DNA of 64,000 nt from Candidatus Melainabacteria bacterium (GTDB lineage: Bacteria > Cyanobacteriota > Vampirovibrionia > 2-02-FULL-35-15): NCBI GenBank assembly GCA_023250155.1, contig JAHFBG010000002.1, positions 124,001 to 188,000 of the forward strand, in the 5' to 3' direction. The notes beneath the pieces were generated by a model. It was not told where the DNA came from. It saw only the letters and a list, made by a program, of their open reading frames with translations, and did no database searches. Shown here piece by piece: positions 60,801-64,000 of the stretch; positions within the stretch are counted from its first letter, which is position 1, and each line of letters opens with the position of its first letter. A program made the position numbers and the translations under genes.

Positions 60801-63800
60801 GTAAACAAGTTTAAGCTAAATGGTTTCCCACTTATTATAGTTTTATTGATTGTGTTATTTTCTGCTTCACTAGTGCTAGATGTATTATTTGAAATAATCT
60901 CAATAGTATCTGTGTTATTTGCTTTATTCTCTTTTCTTTGGAAAAAGATTTTACTGTTTCCTTGTTTAATCTCATATGTCTCTTCACTTATATTTCCTGC
61001 ATAGTCAAAGACTCTAAGAGTAAGTAAATATTCTGCATTTGGTTTATTTTCTAATGTTCCTGTGAAAATATACTCATCAGTTTCTTGTGCAGTTATTTCA
61101 GAATCTGAAAGAATGATTGGAACTTCATTGTCTATTACAAGTTCTAATTTTTGAAATTGTTTTTCTAATATGTGTCCTTTTATATTTATAGTATTTATAC
61201 TGCCTGATGTTATGGAGATGTCTTTAATAGTAGGGGAGATAGTGTCTAATATTATTTTCTTAGGTAAGCTTTTTTCTGTTGTTCCATCACTATTTATCAG
61301 TTCAAACCAATAAGTGTTAATCCCTTCATCTAATGAAATGGTCTGTTCGTTTGAGTGTGGATTTAGTTCAATGATACTTTCATTAAAAACTTCATCTGTA
61401 ATATGAATAAATAAACGATTTTCATAGCTATAAGGATTTGTATATGATAGGTTTGTTTTTAAGGTTATAAGAGGCTCATTTGTTGTGAAGTTGTCAGGTG
61501 GTTCTAAAAGTTCTATTGAACTTATCTGTAAAGAGTTTGTTGATATAATTGGGCAATTAAATTTAAATTCTTTATCTGGATTTTCTTTAATTTGAACTTT
61601 TAATGTAGGGTGAAAAATACCTTTTTGTGTATATGTGTGAGCAAAGACTTTACTTTGTAATTCGACTAAAGAGGATTGAGTAGAAGCTGAAACCTTGCCA
61701 TCTCCATAGTCAAAAGAATAGCTAGTAATAGTTGCATTTTTAACAAAACTTTTATCACTTACCATAAAAATTACAGTGAGAGGTGTCTCTCCATTTATTT
61801 TATCTGGGATTATATCTAAAGCTACAAACTCTGGCTTATCAATGATAGATATAGTGCCTGCTTTACTTGACCAGGTTTCAGAGTAACTATTTTTCCAAAC
61901 GGCAGAGACAGTTAACTCCGGATGGTAATCTATCCTGTCTTGATTTGATGTATTCTTTTTGTATAAGTGGATGGGATTTGTTTCTGAACTAAAATAGCCA
62001 TCACCAAAATCCCACTTATAGATTATGTTTGTAGGTGGTTTATTGTCTCTTATTTGAATCTCTGAATGAAATTGAATATTTATATTTCCATCTTCATTAT
62101 ATTCAAAAGCCTGACTGTTTGTATTTTCAAAACCTGCATGAATAAGGAGCATTTGAGTAGGCTGTATTACTTGTATTGATTCACTTTGAGTAGTGTCAGA
62201 ATTGTTAGCATTGTCAAATGCTTCAAGTCTGGCATAGTATGTTCCAGGATTTGTAATGACTCCTGTTAAAAATGTTTTTCCACCGTTTAATATTTGATTG
62301 TCTTTTATTGATAAATCTTCTTTGTCAATAAGCTCATTTGAAATACTATCTTTATATTTAAACAATTGCCAAGTGTTCTTTTCAGGGTTTGTTTTATCAA
62401 GTGCTCCTGTAAAATTACTTAATTCATCATTTGGATCATAGCTTTTATCAATAAATGTAGTTTTGAAAGGTGCATTACCCTGGTAGCTATAGTTCTCTGT
62501 ATCTACTTTTGCTATGGCTATCGGAGGCAGATCTTTGTATACATAAACTAACTCAGGCTTACTTTCTCCAATGAATAATCCATCTTTAAAAACCTTTACT
62601 TTAATTTCAAACAATTTAAATTTTGTATTGGAATCAAGTTTATATTTGTGTTTTTCAACTACACTTGTACCTTTATATTCAAAAGACTTTTCAACATCTT
62701 CAAAGTCAATGGCAATTTTTGTATTGGAATTGTTTAAGATGTTTCCTCTTAGATCTGCACTTACTAAAAGATCTTGGTTTTCCTGAGTGATACTAATATT
62801 GTTTGTAGTGTAAGCAGCACTTATCATAAGGATGGGAATGGCATTGTCATTTATATAAAATGTTTTGTAATGAGATGTAGGTATATTGTTCAATCTGTTA
62901 TCAAAATCATTTTTATCTTTAACCGTTTTATTTATAAGATCGTTAAATAGTTTAATGACTTCTATGTTTGAGTAATCAGAAGAGTTTGCATTAATATTTT
63001 TTCTTCCTAATGTAGAAATAATATGATAATTGCCTTTTGGTAAGTCATAAGGCAGTGTGAATGAAGTGTTGAATTCTAGTGGATTGAAAAGATTGTAGTT
63101 TACTTTTCCAGTGCTATATGGATTTATGATTACATTTCCTTTATCATCAAACACTCCAACATAAGCCACATCACTAGGTGTAAAGCCATCTTCAGATATA
63201 AGAGAAATATCCAATTTTCCATATGGTCCATTTATTCCATAAGGAATAAACTCATAGTTAGGAGTTAGTTTTAAAATTTTAAGAGGTGATTTTAATCCAA
63301 TGGCATAGTCTTCAGATTTTATTTTTGATTGATTGTTGAAAATAACTAGATTTAAATATATTTGATTTTCAAGGAGTTCTAAATCTTTTGGCAATGTTAC
63401 TTTTATCTTATTCTTAGAAATGAGAGATGTTTCAAGCTGTTTGCCTTTATAAATTACGTTTGGAGCTGTCCCAAAATCTTTTCCTGAAATTGTTAGAGTT
63501 CTGTCAGTTTCATTTAGTGGATAAATGCTTTGTGGCTCAATAGAAGTAATGAGTGGTTTTGTAGTATTTGTAAAATTAAACTTTATGTTGTCGAGTATAA
63601 AAATTGTTTGATTGGAAATGTCTGGCAAAGAGAGTTTAATAGTATGACTGCCCACAGGTAGAGTTCCTACGTTTATATTCCAGTTTTGATTTTCTGTACA
63701 TGCTTTATCTTCTTTATCTTGTTCAAACCTTAGGCATTTTTGATTGTTTATAAGTGATGTTATAAGTGTGTTGTTGTGATAGAGGTTTATCTTTGGATAC

Positions 63801-64000
63801 AGTGTGCTATGTATTAGGGAGCCATTTATTTCAAGGTTGAGTGAGCTGTCAGATGATATTGTAAATGGAATAGTGATAGAACCAGCCTCTTTAAAGACAG
63901 TGGAGTCATTTGATATATAAACATTTCCTCCATCTCTTTGCAGTGTTAGGTCATTTCCCAAAATTAGTTTATTTAGATTTTCTAAAGTGTTAAAAAGAAA
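57872..64000 (-). CDS. Giant PKD/TIG-repeat surface protein with toxin-like C-terminus (5' end outside the window)
   Basis: More than 2,040 residues are visible and the frame stays open to the window edge. A TTG at 63961 is the first canonical-type start but should not be taken as the true one. Counting from it, visible modules are a TIG/IPT-like domain (about 140-220), PKD-like domains near 520, 650 (W-D-F-G-D-G) and 750 (F-D-Y-G-D-G), Ig-like repeats, Cys-containing inserts (about 1120-1220), a hydrophobic segment (about 1635-1675) and a 340-residue C-terminal region with no repeats. Long adhesive stalk, membrane-active segment and unique tail are the plan of polymorphic or contact-dependent toxins. 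The C-terminal activity is not recognised. A small gene in the immunity position follows. Confidence 0.75.
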   Translation of the reverse strand, partial: FLFNTLENLNKLILGNDLTLQRDGGNVYISNDSTVFKEAGSITIPFTISSDSSLNLEINGSLIHSTLYPKINLYHNNTLITSLINNQKCLRFEQDKEDKACTENQNWNINVGTLPVGSHTIKLSLPDISNQTIFILDNIKFNFTNTTKPLITSIEPQSIYPLNETDRTLTISGKDFGTAPNVIYKGKQLETSLISKNKIKVTLPKDLELLENQIYLNLVIFNNQSKIKSEDYAIGLKSPLKILKLTPNYEFIPYGINGPYGKLDISLISEDGFTPSDVAYVGVFDDKGNVIINPYSTGKVNYNLFNPLEFNTSFTLPYDLPKGNYHIISTLGRKNINANSSDYSNIEVIKLFNDLINKTVKDKNDFDNRLNNIPTSHYKTFYINDNAIPILMISAAYTTNNISITQENQDLLVSADLRGNILNNSNTKIAIDFEDVEKSFEYKGTSVVEKHKYKLDSNTKFKLFEIKVKVFKDGLFIGESKPELVYVYKDLPPIAIAKVDTENYSYQGNAPFKTTFIDKSYDPNDELSNFTGALDKTNPEKNTWQLFKYKDSISNELIDKEDLSIKDNQILNGGKTFLTGVITNPGTYYARLEAFDNANNSDTTQSESIQVIQPTQMLLIHAGFENTNSQAFEYNEDGNINIQFHSEIQIRDNKPPTNIIYKWDFGDGYFSSETNPIHLYKKNTSNQDRIDYHPELTVSAVWKNSYSETWSSKAGTISIIDKPEFVALDIIPDKINGETPLTVIFMVSDKSFVKNATITSYSFDYGDGKVSASTQSSLVELQSKVFAHTYTQKGIFHPTLKVQIKENPDKEFKFNCPIISTNSLQISSIELLEPPDNFTTNEPLITLKTNLSYTNPYSYENRLFIHITDEVFNESIIELNPHSNEQTISLDEGINTYWFELINSDGTTEKSLPKKIILDTISPTIKDISITSGSINTINIKGHILEKQFQKLELVIDNEVPIILSDSEITAQETDEYIFTGTLENKPNAEYLLTLRVFDYAGNISEETYEIKQGNSKIFFQRKENKANNTDTIEIISNNTSSTSEAENNTINKTIISGKPFSLNLFTCFSDDKNKSLTNVEAQLDIKDIKLKELKYNNKVIEKSQDELNNILNSLIYQKTLGCVDISAIGGITLTKIFCAKALNANACMDNCVHVDGSVCNIPIFYSNTLNTNTNQYFNPEKNLLDPKSQWDIGSYEFLFEVNENKDSCTNYGTCLGKNNAENKTSQTYTYTIEVKRDPSIKTKIINSEDLSYDSDNEINVQITAIDDLPFINSSNNEEKRTPILDLEKIQWEGLANPKSAPQAQITSQTINPKNPKEYIFELRIKINPQSFNKINFEIPVYFPGDYYNPQGINNLSATFTLKVNTSLSADITYPENGTIITNKTNIQSEVILPSNTEGNFFTSKCKNNLIHFGILTNNSTQVQSIENTLGKKLESFGIVNNSKYKFNNILNFNLKNILKFKPSFLNGNIFGPLRLFGEYSTSCSSQTINYTGKSKTYILLDNITLVKTKCKGLGCNSINQNTINPKPIIESQKPIINGKPFSKEEAKDTLTYIGLLQEGESDEIAIKKALKLFAYLTKNCNSNYLKYQITDGNTISGSCTINILLDNNGNPIPLPDPETLPEPTLSDLENLISIKEAINGLKEAGINNIKDIINPNTLGIASLLIALSISGVVSVPATIITLATYGGNFLSALSVLEELNTKYNLKPNPWKLSYAVGRLGLNIALIKGSKDIKETSKVSENILKIKSLDEGTYIDSAKFLFEEEKTISLSTSLENEKLIKKEQLTVFSDALYENLTKAITEKRKEINILFKDLDEVAKSDLRTNVIYRTYSKDLNNTPEDLKIVKEQILSPAIEHAAKSKALGVENGFLFSNKFYTDTNDQLYKSTNLSDLQSQGYLLGEIISYDKRPEVVYRVINDHQPLTMLAGDRSGAVFTFHPQDLTKEQIINEIRNNKINFFSKAGLDPSRYKDDLKLLEIRVKENNVALYKPTNKDSGFNEVFRYNASNEPYGKTLDLNNGLPGLQEFIMKEYNLPHEAIIEYKI

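Overview
The window is AT-rich, densely coded DNA from a didermic, probably motile bacterium. Envelope type is inferred from an outer-membrane secretin, an OPX polysaccharide exporter and a flagellar export gate. Three traits recall the cyanobacterial lineage: heptanucleotide tandem repeats like cyanobacterial STRRs, a CHASE3/PAS kinase beside an Rcp1-like single-domain regulator, and AT-rich flagellated genes. A non-photosynthetic relative (Vampirovibrionia/'Melainabacteria') is my best guess, but no ribosomal or other marker gene is present to settle it. I see no rRNA, tRNA, transposase or CRISPR array.

Layout. 1-2829: end of a flagellar operon, fliN (partial), a small membrane protein in the fliO slot, fliP, a fliQ with a long extra tail, and fliR. 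2845-4495: Rrf2 regulator plus cysteine desulfurase. 4957-11578 (minus): a complete RiPP operon of lasso-peptide type (RRE protein, transglutaminase-like protease, Asn-synthetase-like cyclase, HprK-like kinase, nucleotidyltransferase, ABC exporter). It includes a 50-aa precursor that is easy to miss, at 8815-8967. 11601-16007 (minus): polysaccharide export (BY-kinase/chain-length protein, OPX protein, a secreted unknown). 16339-24696: a divergent pilin-like gene and a glycan-modification set (two GT-C-like membrane proteins, SDR, TylF-type methyltransferase, FAD oxidoreductase, SAM methyltransferase without a canonical start codon, NAD-epimerase).

24955-47603: a large Tad/Flp pilus locus. It has four Flp-type pilins with two unexplained small ORFs between them, prepilin peptidase, two CpaB, three TadE-like, two TadG-like, a secretin with a roughly 470-residue extra tail, TadC, TadB, TadA and two CpaE/TadZ proteins. 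A wHTH-phosphoribosyltransferase gene and two tandem GT-C-like membrane proteins are interleaved. 47781-56748: a secreted unknown, then a signalling block (receiver-PAS protein, two histidine kinases, an Rcp1-like receiver, a receiver-ParA hybrid resembling CpaE) that may control the pilus, and an unknown protein. 56854-64000: a small unknown ORF, a long irregular hairpin that may be a 6S-like RNA, and, at the right edge, a giant PKD/TIG-repeat surface protein with a toxin-like C-terminus followed 6 bp later by a small gene placed like its immunity gene.

Threads that cross gene boundaries: (i) a dispersed family of 7-bp tandem repeats with a shared register ending in AG occurs at about eleven loci, next to or inside gene starts and ends; (ii) several genes have a TATAAT-like box 6-8 nt before the start codon and no Shine-Dalgarno, implying leaderless mRNAs; (iii) GC-rich palindromic elements sit between genes and, once, in frame within a gene.
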